The notes below the pieces were generated by a model, which did not search any database, was not told the DNA's origin, and saw only the letters and a program-made list of their open reading frames with translations. Below are positions 1 through 10,529 of a stretch of 64,000 bases of DNA, piece after piece. The first letter of the stretch is position 1. The number at the start of each line of letters is the position of its first letter. The DNA is from Lactuca virosa. Lineage: Eukaryota; Streptophyta; Magnoliopsida; Asterales; Asteraceae. A program made the translations under genes and the position numbers. Location: the NCBI GenBank assembly GCA_928212115.1, contig CAKMRJ010005745.1, forward strand, positions 219,120,075 through 219,184,074, read 5' to 3'.

Positions 1-2
1 GG

Positions 3-756
3 TTTTGGATAAGGTGTCTAAGTCCATAACTATTTCTGGTATGTACTTGGACCCACCCGGAATTGTCCATTTGGGTATGCATGGCACCATGCAATTAGAT
101 AAACTAAAAGAGAGAAATAACACTTATGGTTTATTAATATATTATAAGTTCTAAATATTAATAATATTATTTAATTAGTTTGATCAAGAATTAATTTAAA
201 ATTAATTAAGTGATCAAAATATAACTAATTAATATAATGGTAGATTATGTAAACTTCCATATCTATATAGTGGGCTAAGAGGCTCCATGGATTATCAAGT
301 TGGGTTCCACCATAGGATGCTCCATGGAGTTACAAAACCCATGGGTCATGGAATGAAGAGTCTGATACATTAGGGTTTACATGGTGTAACCCCTAGATGT
401 TCAAACTATATAAGAAAACCCATTCTCCCTCCAAAAATTGGCTACACATAAGAAACAAGAGGGCTAGAGCCGATTTTGCAAGTGTAAGATTCTCTCAAAG
501 TTTACTCCTTTGCATTTGGTGTTGTGTGAAGCATTTGAGGCATCACACTTGGGTGCTAGGCTCACAAGGTTTTCAAGGATCATAATCAACAACAAGGTAA
601 GTTATTCTATCTTTCATTCAAGTTAAAAATGTTCCCCATGTTGCTAGATAGGAATATAACCTTGGAATTCAACTTTGCATGAGTATTAGACAAACATAGA
701 TCCAAGTTATTAGGGTTGCATGTACCTTAGAAGTGTTAGAATGCTCAAACCCATCA
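3..756 (+). repeat. Copia 5' LTR
   Basis: The sequence matches 6986-7748 with scattered substitutions and small indels. It ends in CCATCA immediately before the primer-binding site. The first bases are slightly degraded (TTTTGGAT against TGTTGGAT in the 3' copy). Confidence 0.9.
284..414 (+). promoter_or_regulatory. Copia LTR promoter region with TATA box
   Basis: TATATAAG lies at 407-414. About 60-120 bp upstream are CCATGG-centred palindromes: CTCCATGGAT near 284, CTCCATGGAG at 320-329 and ACCCATGGGT at 337-346. Their spacing is irregular, unlike the paired palindromes of the Gypsy LTRs in this window. Promoter function is inferred from position only. Confidence 0.55.
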
Positions 757-757
757 T

Positions 758-770
758 GGGTATCAGAGCC
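758..770 (+). other. Primer-binding site (initiator Met tRNA), Copia
   Basis: GGGTATCAGAGCC directly follows the LTR and matches the plant TGGTATCAGAGCC primer site, with a small change at its 5' edge. It is the start site of minus-strand cDNA in this class of element. Confidence 0.85.
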
Positions 771-2204
771 TAGTTTGTTTGTTTTTTTTTTTGTGTGCAA
801 ACAACTTGAAAAAAAAATCGTTTTTTCTGTTTTCTCTGCTCGTGTGAAAGTTTTGCACATTTGTTGCTGGAAATGGACTAGAAACATTACCCTAAAACTG
901 TTTTGATGTTTTAAAGCGTGTTTTAGATGGTGTAATGTTTTATGCTAATCCAATTATAACAATGGCAATTATTTAAAATTACAAGTTTTTTTCAAGTGTC
1001 CTTTTTTGATTCTTGAAAGTGTTCATATTCATGTTCTTGAACTTATGAAGATTAGATGATCATAGGAATTGTTTGTAACCTTCATGGTTAGTTTAATTCA
1101 TGATCATAATGTGTTTTAATGGAGTCCATAACTTGTCCTCAAGTAGGGAAACCAAAGTCTCACTTTTATTCAAGCCATTAAAAGAACACCCCGAGTTATA
1201 AAATGAAGAGTCTTCATTTTTATTACTCAATTATTCATAAGTTATAGAAATAAAAAGTTTTTGGAAGTTTACAAAACTTGCCCTCACGTTTATGGAACAT
1301 GTAAAGTCTTGATAAAACTTTATTCCAACCCTTAGAATTTTAAAAGTTAAAATTCAACCCTTATACTGTATAATATTATAGTTACTAATATATAGATATG
1401 TATAACGTCAAGTCGTCTTAATACCGCTAGTACGCCTCATTCACGAAGCCGGTCTATAAGGGGGTAATAAGGTTGTTGCCTATAAAATGGCAACTTAATG
1501 GGTGTCCACTGCTCACCCACCGCTTCCTTGATCGGGGAGGGTCGTTAGCCGAACGGGTAGACAAGGACTTATAATTCTCATTAAAAGTATGATGAATATT
1601 ATAAAGTAACTAAATGCTTTTATTAAAACCCAATCTTAGTTACTTTAGGAAAATGTGAAAAGGTGCTAAATCCATGAAATTACACTTTACACTTTGTTTA
1701 AGTCGTTGGTAGCGTGTTGTGGTTAACCTGCACACTAACTTGGACTTAACAAGGTAGGTAAAGGGTGAATTAAGGTTACCATAGCATCGGTGGAGCGTGT
1801 GTGGTTTACCGGCACATCGATTGAGTGATAAAACCTTGAGGATACCAAGTGATTTGCATGTTACTACTTCACACCTCGTTTTGTGATCCTCGGTATCCCA
1901 GTCACAGAAACTTGGAGGGCACACTCGAGATTGAAACTGCCTGTTAAAAGTTCATTGAATCTCAAAAGAATCTAGGAATTTCTAAGAACCAATTAAAAAA
2001 CCTAATATTTATATTTCGTTTTTCATGGTGGAAATTGGTGAATCGTCATTCACCTACCTTTCAAATATGTTATAGCTTGGATGCGTACGGCATACATCTT
2101 CTAAGTTATAATATATTGTGATTGGATCCTAGCCTTAATATTACATTTGGTGTTTTATTAGGACTCTCTTAATATATAAACTAATCTTGTTATCTTCTTT
2201 CAGA
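771..2204 (+). other. Copia untranslated leader
   Basis: About 1.4 kb between primer site and gag with no supportable gene. Minus-strand ORFs here (for example 1640-1924) have no recognisable domain and are taken as chance. Confidence 0.7.
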
Positions 2205-3118
2205 TGTCTTCAAACAATGCTGCTTCTGGCTCTAATCCTAATGGCTCCCTTTAACCCTTATGAACTTGTGTGGGAAAGTCACTTTTGATGGATCCACTTC
2301 AATGAATGGATCAGAAACATCAGGATGATTACCCCGCTACGAGGACAAGAAATGTCCTTGACAAGGAGCTTAAGGAGATTGATGAGACCACTGCAACTCT
2401 CGCCAGGAGATCGCTGACTTCCGGGCACATGAAAGGGATGCTACAAAAGTGGCATGCATCATGTTGGCCACCATGACAGTGGAACTCCAAAATTCCTATG
2501 AGGACTTCTACCCCTTTTGAAATGCAACAAGATCTGATGGAAAGATACCATCAAAGTGCACGACAAGAGAGCTATGAAATCATATCTCTATACAACACCA
2601 TGATGAAGGACGGGGAATCCGTCACGAGCCACATGCAAAAATGCAAGGTATGTGGATCGGGTGCTGAAACTTAATGTGAACTTCCCTGAGGAGCTTGCAA
2701 ATAGATCATTTGTGCACTCCTTACCATCGTGTTTGATCAATTCCGCATGACATATCACATGAATAAGGAAGAGGTCACACTCAGCAAACTTCAGGGACTC
2801 CTCAAGACCGCAGAAATAGGTCTTAAGGGTAAGTCGGTTGTTAACACTCCTACTCCAAACTCCCCCCGATTTTGGCAATCGGAAAGGTAGAAGGAAGAAG
2901 AGGAAGAGCTCTTCGAAGGGTACCAAGGCTAGGACCCTTGATGGCTCTTCTTCAAGTGGAACCAAGAAAGGTTTTGTCACTCCTTCTTCTGACCCTAAAG
3001 AGGCTGAATGCTTCTATTGCCATGAAAAGTCACATTGGAAGCGGAACTGCCCAAAGTACCAGCAAGATGTGAAGGATGGGAAAGTTAAACCCAACCATGC
3101 AGGTATTTACACTATCTT
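2205..3118 (+). pseudogene. Copia gag remnant with zinc knuckle
   Basis: Gag is the capsid/nucleocapsid protein that packages element RNA into cytoplasmic particles. An ATG at 2205 follows a pyrimidine-rich stretch, but a stop appears after about 16 codons and the frame shifts several times. The C-terminal part is readable in the frame open from 2838: a basic stretch rich in K/R/S, then a CCHC zinc knuckle (CFYCHEKSHWKRNC, spacing CX2CX4HX4C) near 3010-3050. The boundary with protease is not processed in the sequence and was set by motif. No functional gag can be made. Confidence 0.8.
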
Positions 3119-4645
3119 ATCTAATAACTCACCCCATTCTAACTCTTGGGTCCTTGATACCGGTTGTGGTATTCATATCTGTTCTGATTTGCAGGGACTA
3201 AGAAGAAGTGAGAATGTGGAGCATGGAAGAATAAACTTAATCATGGGGAATAGGAAAGCTTTACCTGTCACCAAGATTGGAGTTTATACTTTATCGCTAA
3301 GTAGTGGGTTTAGTTTAGATTTGAATAAATGTTGTTATTCGCCAGAAATGGCAAGAAATATTATTTCCTTTCATGCATTGTATAAACAAGGTTTCACCTT
3401 TTCATTTGATAATGAAGTTGGTTCGATCAATGCTTTCTTTAATAATGTTCTTTATTTTAAAGCATTACCTTGTGATGGTGTGTATGAAACTGTATCTGTG
3501 GTTGATAACTTAGGAAATAATGTATTGTGTATTGATTCTGTTAATGATAATAACTTGGATAAAGCATCATTATGGCATTGTCGTCTTGGACATATAAGCA
3601 AGAAACGCATAGGCCAACTCCAAAAGGATGATGTATTGGAGTCATTTGACCTAAAGTCAGATGATAGTTGCGAATCATGCTTACTTGGAAAAATGACAAA
3701 GTCACCCTTCACAGGTTCTTGTGAGAGGGGTGAAGGTTTGTTGGATCTTATACACACGGATGTGTGTGGGCCCTTCAAACATGCCACAAGGGATGCTAAT
3801 CGTTATTATTTGACTTTTACTGATGATTACAGTAGCTATGGATATGTCTACTTAATCAAGCATAAGTCAGAGACTTTTGAGAGGTTTAAAGAGTTTAAAC
3901 AGGAAGTCGATAATCAATTGGGCAGGAACATTAAGATGCTTCGATCCGATCGAGGTGGGGGTATCTTAGTTCAGAGTTCCTCGACTATCTTAGGGAATGT
4001 GGGATTGTCTCACAATTGACACCTCCCAGGACACCGCAGTTGAATGGTGTAGCTGAGAGGCGTAATCAAACCTTGTTGGATATGGTTCGTTCCAGGATGA
4101 GTCGAGCTTCGCTACCAATCTCATTTTGGGGGTATGCCTTAGAGACTGCCGCCCATATCCTTAATCTAGTTCCCACAAAGAAAGTTGCCAAAACTCCTCA
4201 TGAGATGTGGACTGGTAAAGTACCCAAACTAGACCACATTAAGATTTGGGGTTGCGAGGCTTTCGTGAGATGCGAGACTCATGATAAGCTCGAACCTCGA
4301 AGTGAGAGGTGTATTTTCATCGGCTACCCACAGAAATCCTTTGGTTACCTCTTCTACAGACCTAGTGAGAATGTGGTCTTTGTAGCTAGGGCTTTCTTTC
4401 GAGAGAGAGAGAGTTCATAAGCCAAGGAGACAGTGGGAGGCAAGTTGACCTTGAAGAAATTCAAGAGTCAAGTGGTGAAGGAACTTCAAAACCCTAGCAC
4501 TCAACTTGAGGAGGAAACTTCTGTTGAGCCAATTGACAAGTCTGTACCTCTGAGGCGTTCCACAAGGTTAGGAATGCACCTGAGCATTACTATGGATTCC
4601 ATATTACTGCGGAAGGTGATACACTTATCAGTGATGAGACACTGA
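3119..4645 (+). pseudogene. Copia pol, protease and integrase part
   Basis: The aspartic protease motif WVLDTGCGIHIC lies near 3148-3183 (DTG active site, slightly changed context). A GAG-pre-integrase zinc region follows (LWHCRLGHISKKR ... CESCLLGK) near 3570-3700, then the integrase core with the first aspartate in HTDVCGPF and the second in RSDRGG near 3950. A single-base frameshift in a G-run near 3954-3961 breaks the frame. Integrase resumes from 4016 with PQLNGVAERRNQ carrying the catalytic glutamate, and stops at 4420. The piece 4433-4645 is the poorly conserved linker before RT. Together these would cut the polyprotein and integrate cDNA, but the frame is broken at least twice. Confidence 0.88.
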
Positions 4646-4654
4646 TAGGTCTGG

Positions 4655-6238
4655 ATGAACCTAACAGTTACGCGGAAGCCATGGCAGGCCCTGAGTCAGC
4701 CAAGTGAAAGAGGCAATGGACAGCGAGATACAGTCCATGTATGGAATCAAGTTTGGAACTTGGTTGAGAATGTACCAGGTCGTAAGACTGTAGGGTGCAA
4801 ATGGATCTTCAAGAAGAAGACCGACATGGATGGTAATGTACACACTTATAAGGCACGACTGGTTGCAAAGGGTTTCTCACAAACTCCGGGAGTTGATTAT
4901 GATGAGACCTTTTCTCCAGTGGCCAAGATTAAGTCTATTAGGGTTCTGTTAGCCATAGCCGCATTTCATGACTATGAAATATGGCAAATGGATGTCAAAA
5001 CCACTTTCCTTAATGGAAAGTTGGCTGAGGATGTTTACATGAGTCAGCCAGAGGGTTTTGTCAACACAGAGTACCCTAATAGAGTGTGTAAGCTTGAGAA
5101 ATCCATTTATGGGTTAAAGCAAGCACCTCGCAGATGGAATCTTTGCTTTGATGAGAAAGTCAAGGAATTTGGTTTTTCTAGGAGTGAAGATGAATCTTGT
5201 GTATATGTCAAAGCTAGTGGGAGTATAGTTAGCTTTTTGGTATTGTATGTGGATGACATACTACTCATAGGAAATGACATCCCAACTCTGCAGGAAGTTA
5301 AGTCCTGGCTTGGGAAGTGTTTCTCTATGAAGGACCTAGGAGAAGCTGCCTATATTCTAGGGATAAGGATCTTGAGAGACCGGAGTAAAAGACTAATTGG
5401 ACTTAGTCAGAGTACTTACTTGGATAAGGTGTTGAAGAGATTCAGCATGCAGGACTCCAAGAAAAGAGAGTTACCCATCCAGAGTAATGCCAGATTGAGT
5501 AAGACACAAAGCCCTAGTACTGAGGCTGAGATAGCAGAAATGAGTCGAATACCTTATGCTTCGGCTGTAGGATCGATCATGTATGCTATGACGTGTACTC
5601 GACCTGATGTAGCCTTTGCTTTGAGCATGGTTAGCAGGTATCAGGGGAACCCTGGCAAGGCACACTGGACTGCGGTAAAGAATATCCTCAAGTACCTACG
5701 GAGGACTAAGGACTGGGTCCATACCCTCGGTGGGAGTGAAGACTTGAGAGTTGTAGGGTATAGTGATGCTAGCTTCCAGACTGATAGGGATAATTTCCGC
5801 TCTCAGTCAGGTTGGGTCTTTACCTTAAATGGATGAGCAATTTCTTGGAAGAGTTCCAAGGAAGAGACAGTGGCTGATTCAACTTGCGAATCAGAGTATA
5901 TAGCAGCTAGCGAGGCAGCAAAGGAGGCGATATGGCTGAAGAACTTCATTGGAGACCTTGGAGTTGTACCAGCTATTAAAGAGCCAATGGAAATTTTCTG
6001 TGATAGTGAAAGTGCAGTTGCCTTAGCCAAGGAACCAAGGGATCACGGGAGATCCAGACACATCGACAGAAAATACCATTTCATCAGACATCGAATAGAA
6101 GAAGGACTCCTCGTGGCAAAGAGGGTATCATCGGATGAGAATCCAGCAGATCCCCTCACGAAGGGACTGACTCGGGTTAGGCATCTCCAGCATGCTCGGA
6201 GCATAGGGCTGAAGGATGATATTAGATTTAGTAGTTAG
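4655..6238 (+). pseudogene. Copia pol, reverse transcriptase and RNase H part
   Basis: Reverse transcriptase begins with the motif GCKWIFKKKTDMDG near 4795 and continues through ARLVAKGFSQTPGVDYDETF. The catalytic YVDD is at 5246-5257. The RT-RNase H connection continues to TRPDVAF and AHWTAVKNILKYL. A stop at 5834-5836 (G codon to TGA) separates the RNase H end at 5870-6238, which has DSTCESEYIAASEAAKEA and the DSESAVALAKEP and HIDRKYHFIR motifs. The order protease-integrase-RT-RNase H identifies the Copia superfamily. Apart from that stop the frame is long and open. Confidence 0.9.
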
Positions 6239-6973
6239 ATAACCTTGAAATTTGTAAAGTGTAATTGACATTAGATGATGAATAAAAGGTGTTTTATTTA
6301 TGAGTAAAGTGTTGCTATCTCTTGTCGATCGTTTACTATATTTCTTTTGCATGTTTTGACTTCCAGAATAATTATGTTTGGTATATCATATTATTCGAAC
6401 CTCCACAGTCGGTCATATGTCGGAAGTAGGTATGAATCAAGACTGTCATGATTGGTTGCAGAGGTCTAAGTTGTTGGACATGGCTACAACACTCATGAGT
6501 TCTCATAAGTTCTGAGCATTGGACTCAACCCACGCTCACTGGAATCATTTCATGGAATTTATCTCGAGTGATCGTGAGACGGTAATATCATATAAGTCTT
6601 CAAACCTAGAGATATGATTTGTTACTTATGAGTTGGTTATGCATTGATTGTACGTTAACGCATTGGTAACTCGATGTTATAAAACGTGCTTTTGTGTATA
6701 ATTCAATGAGTGGTAGAACAAACAAACATATGAGTCGAAGTTTATCTGTTCCTTCTTGGATTAGAAGCTGATATCTGGGCCCCTCGATGATTTTGTTTTG
6801 ACCTATGTACCGGGCCCGGTCAGAACTAAGTTGATGTGTTCAATTGAGTTCTATGTCAAACAAATCGGAAATCGGGAAACAAACTGCTGGACACAAAGTT
6901 CCGAGAGACCTTGAAAGAGCTACAATTGTTGATCGGTTCCTGAAGTATTGCAGTTATAGTTATTAGACTTATC
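6239..6973 (+). other. Copia 3' untranslated region
   Basis: AT-rich sequence between the RNase H stop and the polypurine tract. No gene is supported. Confidence 0.65.
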
Positions 6974-7748
6974 CAAGTGGGAGACTGTTGGATAAGGTGT
7001 CTAAGTCCATAACTATTTCTGGTATGTACTTGACCCGACCCGGCATGGTCCATTTGGGTTGCATGGCACCATGCAATTGGATAAACTAAAATGAGAGAAA
7101 TAACACTTATGGTTTATTAATATATTATAAGTTCTAATATATTAATAATATTATTTAATTAGTTTGATCAAGAATTAATTAAGTGATCAAAAGATAACTA
7201 ATTAAATATATGGGTAGATTATGTAAATCTTCCATATCTTATATAGTGGGCTAAGAGGCTCCATGGATTATCAAGTTGGGTTCCACCCATAGGATGCTCC
7301 ATGGATGCTCCATGGGAGTTACAAACCCATGGGTCATGGAAATGAAGAGTCATGACACATTAGGGTTTACATGGTGTAACCCTAGATGTGTCAACACTAT
7401 ATAAGAAACCCATTCTCCACCAAAATTGGCTACACTAAGAAACAAGAGGGCTAGAGCCGATTTTGCAAGTGTAAGATTCTCTCAAAGTTTACTCCTTTGC
7501 ATTTGGTGTTGTGTGAAGCATTTGAGGCATCACACTTGGGGTGCTAGGCTCACAAGGTTTCAAGGATCATAATCAACAACAAGGTAAGTTATTCTATCTT
7601 TCATTCAAGTTAAAAATGTTCCCCATGTATGCTAGATAGGAATATAACCTTGGAATTCAACTTTGCATGATTATTAGACAAACATAGATCCAAGGTTATT
7701 GGGGTTGCATGTACACTTAGGAAGTGTTAAAATGCTCAAAACCCATCA
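6974..7748 (+). repeat. Copia polypurine tract and 3' LTR
   Basis: The purine tract CAAGTGGGAGAC lies directly before TGTTGGATAAGG at 6986, and the LTR ends CCCATCA at 7748 (763 bp). GTTGG follows as target duplication. The LTR repeats the TATATAAG box near 7395-7405. Confidence 0.92.
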
Positions 7749-8671
7749 GTTGGGTCAACATGGACTGTTGAACTTGACCTTTGACCAAGTCTGACCTTGA
7801 GGGTATTTTGGGTATTTTGGAATTCTTATGGAAATTAGTCATTTGATGGGATTAGGTATCGTGTAAAGAGCTGAGATTCAGAGTCGCGCCTCATCGGTTC
7901 TACTCAGTTTGCGAGGTGATTTTTCCTCACTATGCTCGTGGGTCAAAGGCACCAATGTCGGCCCATTGGATCGATATCATGTTTTGCACGCTATTGTACT
8001 ATAGTGATCTGTTAGATCGGTATCATATGTAGTGATTTGTTAGATTGGTAATCTAGTATATAGGATGATCCTATGCTTAGTGATTTGTAGATCTATTTGA
8101 CTGGATGTAGACTGTTATATGATTATCTGTTATATGTGCACATGTTTGGTCGGTGGTTGAGGCTTCACTGCTTTGTGCGTAAGCCAACAGGTCGGGGCAT
8201 ACCAACCCGATGGTTGAATGGGCCTGAGGGTATTCCATCCCAAGGATGATTGGACCCATAGTATGTTGGCATTCCAACTCGATGGTTGAGGGCCTGGTGT
8301 ATTCCAACCCGATGGTTAACTGGACCCATAGTATGTTGGCATTCCAACCCGATGGTTGAGGGGCGTGGGGTATTTCAACCCAATGGTTGATTGGACCCAT
8401 AGTATGTTGTTATTGTATATGTGTTATTTGTTTTGTTGGTACTTTGGGGGAAATCACTAAGCTTTAGGCTTATAGTTTTTGGGTTATGTTTCAGGTACCT
8501 CAGATGATCGCGGAAAGGCAAAGGCGTGATTGTGCACCCCCTCGTGTTGTGTTTTGTGATTTTGGGAAAACTCTTATATTAAACATGTTTTGAAAACTAC
8601 ATTGTAAACAAATTATGAATTTTAGTTGGTTTGAAAAAGTTTAAATTTTCATGAATTATATGGATGTTACA
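7749..8671 (+). repeat. Element A 5' LTR, right part
   Basis: The sequence is homologous to the A-LTR copies at 23158-23900 and 53400-54327 and ends GGATGTTACA. The left part lies before the window because the Copia interrupts it. The full LTR, reconstructed by comparing 20738-21521 and 53167-54327, would be about 1.95 kb. Confidence 0.93.
8203..8402 (+). repeat. Hairpin-forming tandem motif in the A LTR
   Basis: CAACCCGATGGTTG and close variants recur about five times, separated by GGACCCATAGTATG or GGGCCTG spacers. Each can form a CAACC/GGTTG stem with a CGAT loop. The same block is present in every A-LTR copy in the window (for example 23615-23815). Its function is unknown. Short ORFs read through it on the minus strand are artefacts of the repeat. 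Confidence 0.8.
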
Positions 8672-8674
8672 AGT

Positions 8675-8687
8675 TGGTATCAGAGCC
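8675..8687 (+). other. Primer-binding site (initiator Met tRNA), element A
   Basis: TGGTATCAGAGCC lies three bases after the LTR end at 8671. Confidence 0.95.
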
Positions 8688-9459
8688 TTGGTTTGAGTGA
8701 ATTGGAGGGACACTCGTGTGAATCCGGTCTCAAACTAAGGAAAACAATTTTTAAATACAATTTTCAAATAGTTTTCAAATTAATCGAGGAGGATGCAAGG
8801 TGTATGATCAGCCGGAGCCAGTAAGTAGACCCCAAAATACCACATTGTTATTGATATTGTGATATGTTAGAACAGCATGCTAGTGATAGGCTAAGGATCT
8901 TCAAGAATTACATGATATATTTTCCTGATTACATGATGCATGATAGCCTAGGACCTTTCTTTTTATGAAACTGAAATCATTACTGTAGTTGCTTAGTGTA
9001 TGCATCATGGTTATACATAACTAAGATTCTATAGCCTGATAATGTTTAGTTTGGCCTTATTTCCTGTTCTTTTTTGATGAAGGGCTTAAGGTAGGATCAG
9101 ATATTCGACTGTCTATAGGGTCCATTGTTATGTATGATTAGCATACACGAGTGCTGCAGGGTTGGTGGAAGTTTCATGGATGAGTTGTGTGGGGTCAGCC
9201 GGCCAGTTTCGAGATGTTTATCCTTCCTCTAGGGAGTGAGTATTGAGTGTAGGATTATGCTAGTTTGTATTGTTAGGGTTGTTGTGATGGTCCTCTGAGA
9301 CAAATACGGGTAGGTGTGGAAGGTAGTATGGGCCCGTACTACTGAAAGCACATGACCCGTACGTGTAACAAGGAAGTCACACCCCTAGGGCTTTGTTGGG
9401 AGTTGGTTCCCCTGCTATGATATGTGTGTTATCTGATATCTCCCTGGTTTATTTTAAGT
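8688..9459 (+). other. Element A untranslated leader
   Basis: About 770 bp between primer site and gag. No gene or repeat was recognised. Confidence 0.6.
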
Positions 9460-10529
9460 ATGGTGGCTACGAGATGATTTGAGGTTGGGTACGGATCTGG
9501 ATCAGGAGCTGGCAGTCAGGGTGGGTCGGCTACGTTGGATGATAGGATTAGGTAGATTCACCGTGAGGCGGTTGTGGCTATTGTCATGGATCAGATACCA
9601 GAGTTATTTAGGTCTATTAAGACTGCAATAATAGATTTCTTTGAAGACAGATATGCAGCCGTTGCTGAGACTGCTGCTGCTGCAGCCGTTACAGCTACTG
9701 GAGTTGGATCGGGTTGGGCTTTTAAGTATCGGGACTTCGACAATACGAAGTCCCCTACTTTCTATGGAATGTGGGAACCGATCATAGCCATGAGGTGGTT
9801 GTCTGATGTTGAGGGATGCTTTTTCACTTGCTCATGCCTAGCTGACCTGAAGTTCAGGTGCGCTCTGAACCTTCTGAGGTCCGGAGCGAAGGATTGGTGG
9901 AGACTTGCTACTAGTTCTATTTCTGCTGAGCAGAGATATGTTGTGTCTTGGGAGCAGTTCTCGAAGATGTTCTGCTCTAGATATGTGCCGTTGGTGGAGC
10001 GTGAGAGGTTGGCCTAGGAGTATCTAGACTTGAGACAGGGGACAGAGTCGGTGACGGAGATCACCAAGATGTTCACCGAGAGGGCCATGTTTTGTCCTGA
10101 GTTTGCTGCATCTGAGCAGGCTCAGATGACTCGTTACTTGAGCATGCCACGAAGATTCGTCAGTTTGTATCCACCCAGCGCCATGGTTCCTTCTTGTATT
10201 TTGCAGGAGGCTGCTAGGCGGTGGGAGATTGATATGGAGCTCCAGACGAGGGAGCAAAGCCGACCTCGACGCAGTCGCAACCTGCGCCGAAGCAGTTCAG
10301 GGCTGCTGATTCTAGGTCGGGGAGTCAGAAGGGTCGCACTTGTGGGAAGTGCGGTAAGGTACATGATGGAGCTTGTCGGACTTCTTCGAGATGCCACAAA
10401 TATGGCAAGCATAGCCACATTGCAAGGAACTGTCGGCAGCAGACTCCAACTTCTAGCATCAGACTTTGTTACCATTATGATCAGGTGCGCCATATAAAGG
10501 CCCAATGTCCCTTGCTTGCTGCCAGGCCG
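9460..10529 (+). pseudogene. Element A gag (Gypsy, chromovirus-like)
   Basis: An ATG at 9460 opens a frame with TGA and TAG stops within 40 codons, then an open stretch to a TAG at 10015. It carries the retrotransposon-gag core (MRWLSDVEGCFF, CALNLLRSGAKDWW, WEQFSKMFCSRYVP). The frame continues with EYLDL...SVTEI. From about 10330 to 10510 cysteine-rich nucleocapsid sequence is visible only with frame changes (CGKCGKVHDGAC, CHKYGKHSHIARNC), so the knuckles are degenerate. The protein would form the particle core. At least three lesions make it a pseudogene. Confidence 0.88.

Larger units (their letters stand above)
3..7748 (+). mobile_element. Degenerate Ty1/Copia LTR retrotransposon
   Basis: Two direct repeats of about 0.76 kb flank gag-protease-integrase-RT-RNase H remnants in the Copia order. 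The right LTR is bounded by TG...CA and followed by GTTGG. The window starts with GG directly before the left LTR, which fits the end of the same 5-bp target duplication. The uninterrupted sequence CGTGTTGGGTCAACATGG occurs in the A-LTR copies (for example near 23158), so the element inserted into the 5' LTR of Gypsy element A. Several frameshifts and stops make it non-functional. Confidence 0.93.

Noticed and set aside
284..346. CCATGG palindromes upstream of the Copia TATA box as part of the paired-palindrome system
   Set aside because: Centres at about 287.5, 324.5 and 341.5 are irregularly spaced, even-length and lack the CGNCG core.
8675..8690. tRNA gene suggested by TGGTATCAGAGCC
   Set aside because: Only the 3' complement of the primer tRNA is present, next to an LTR; no cloverleaf can be formed.
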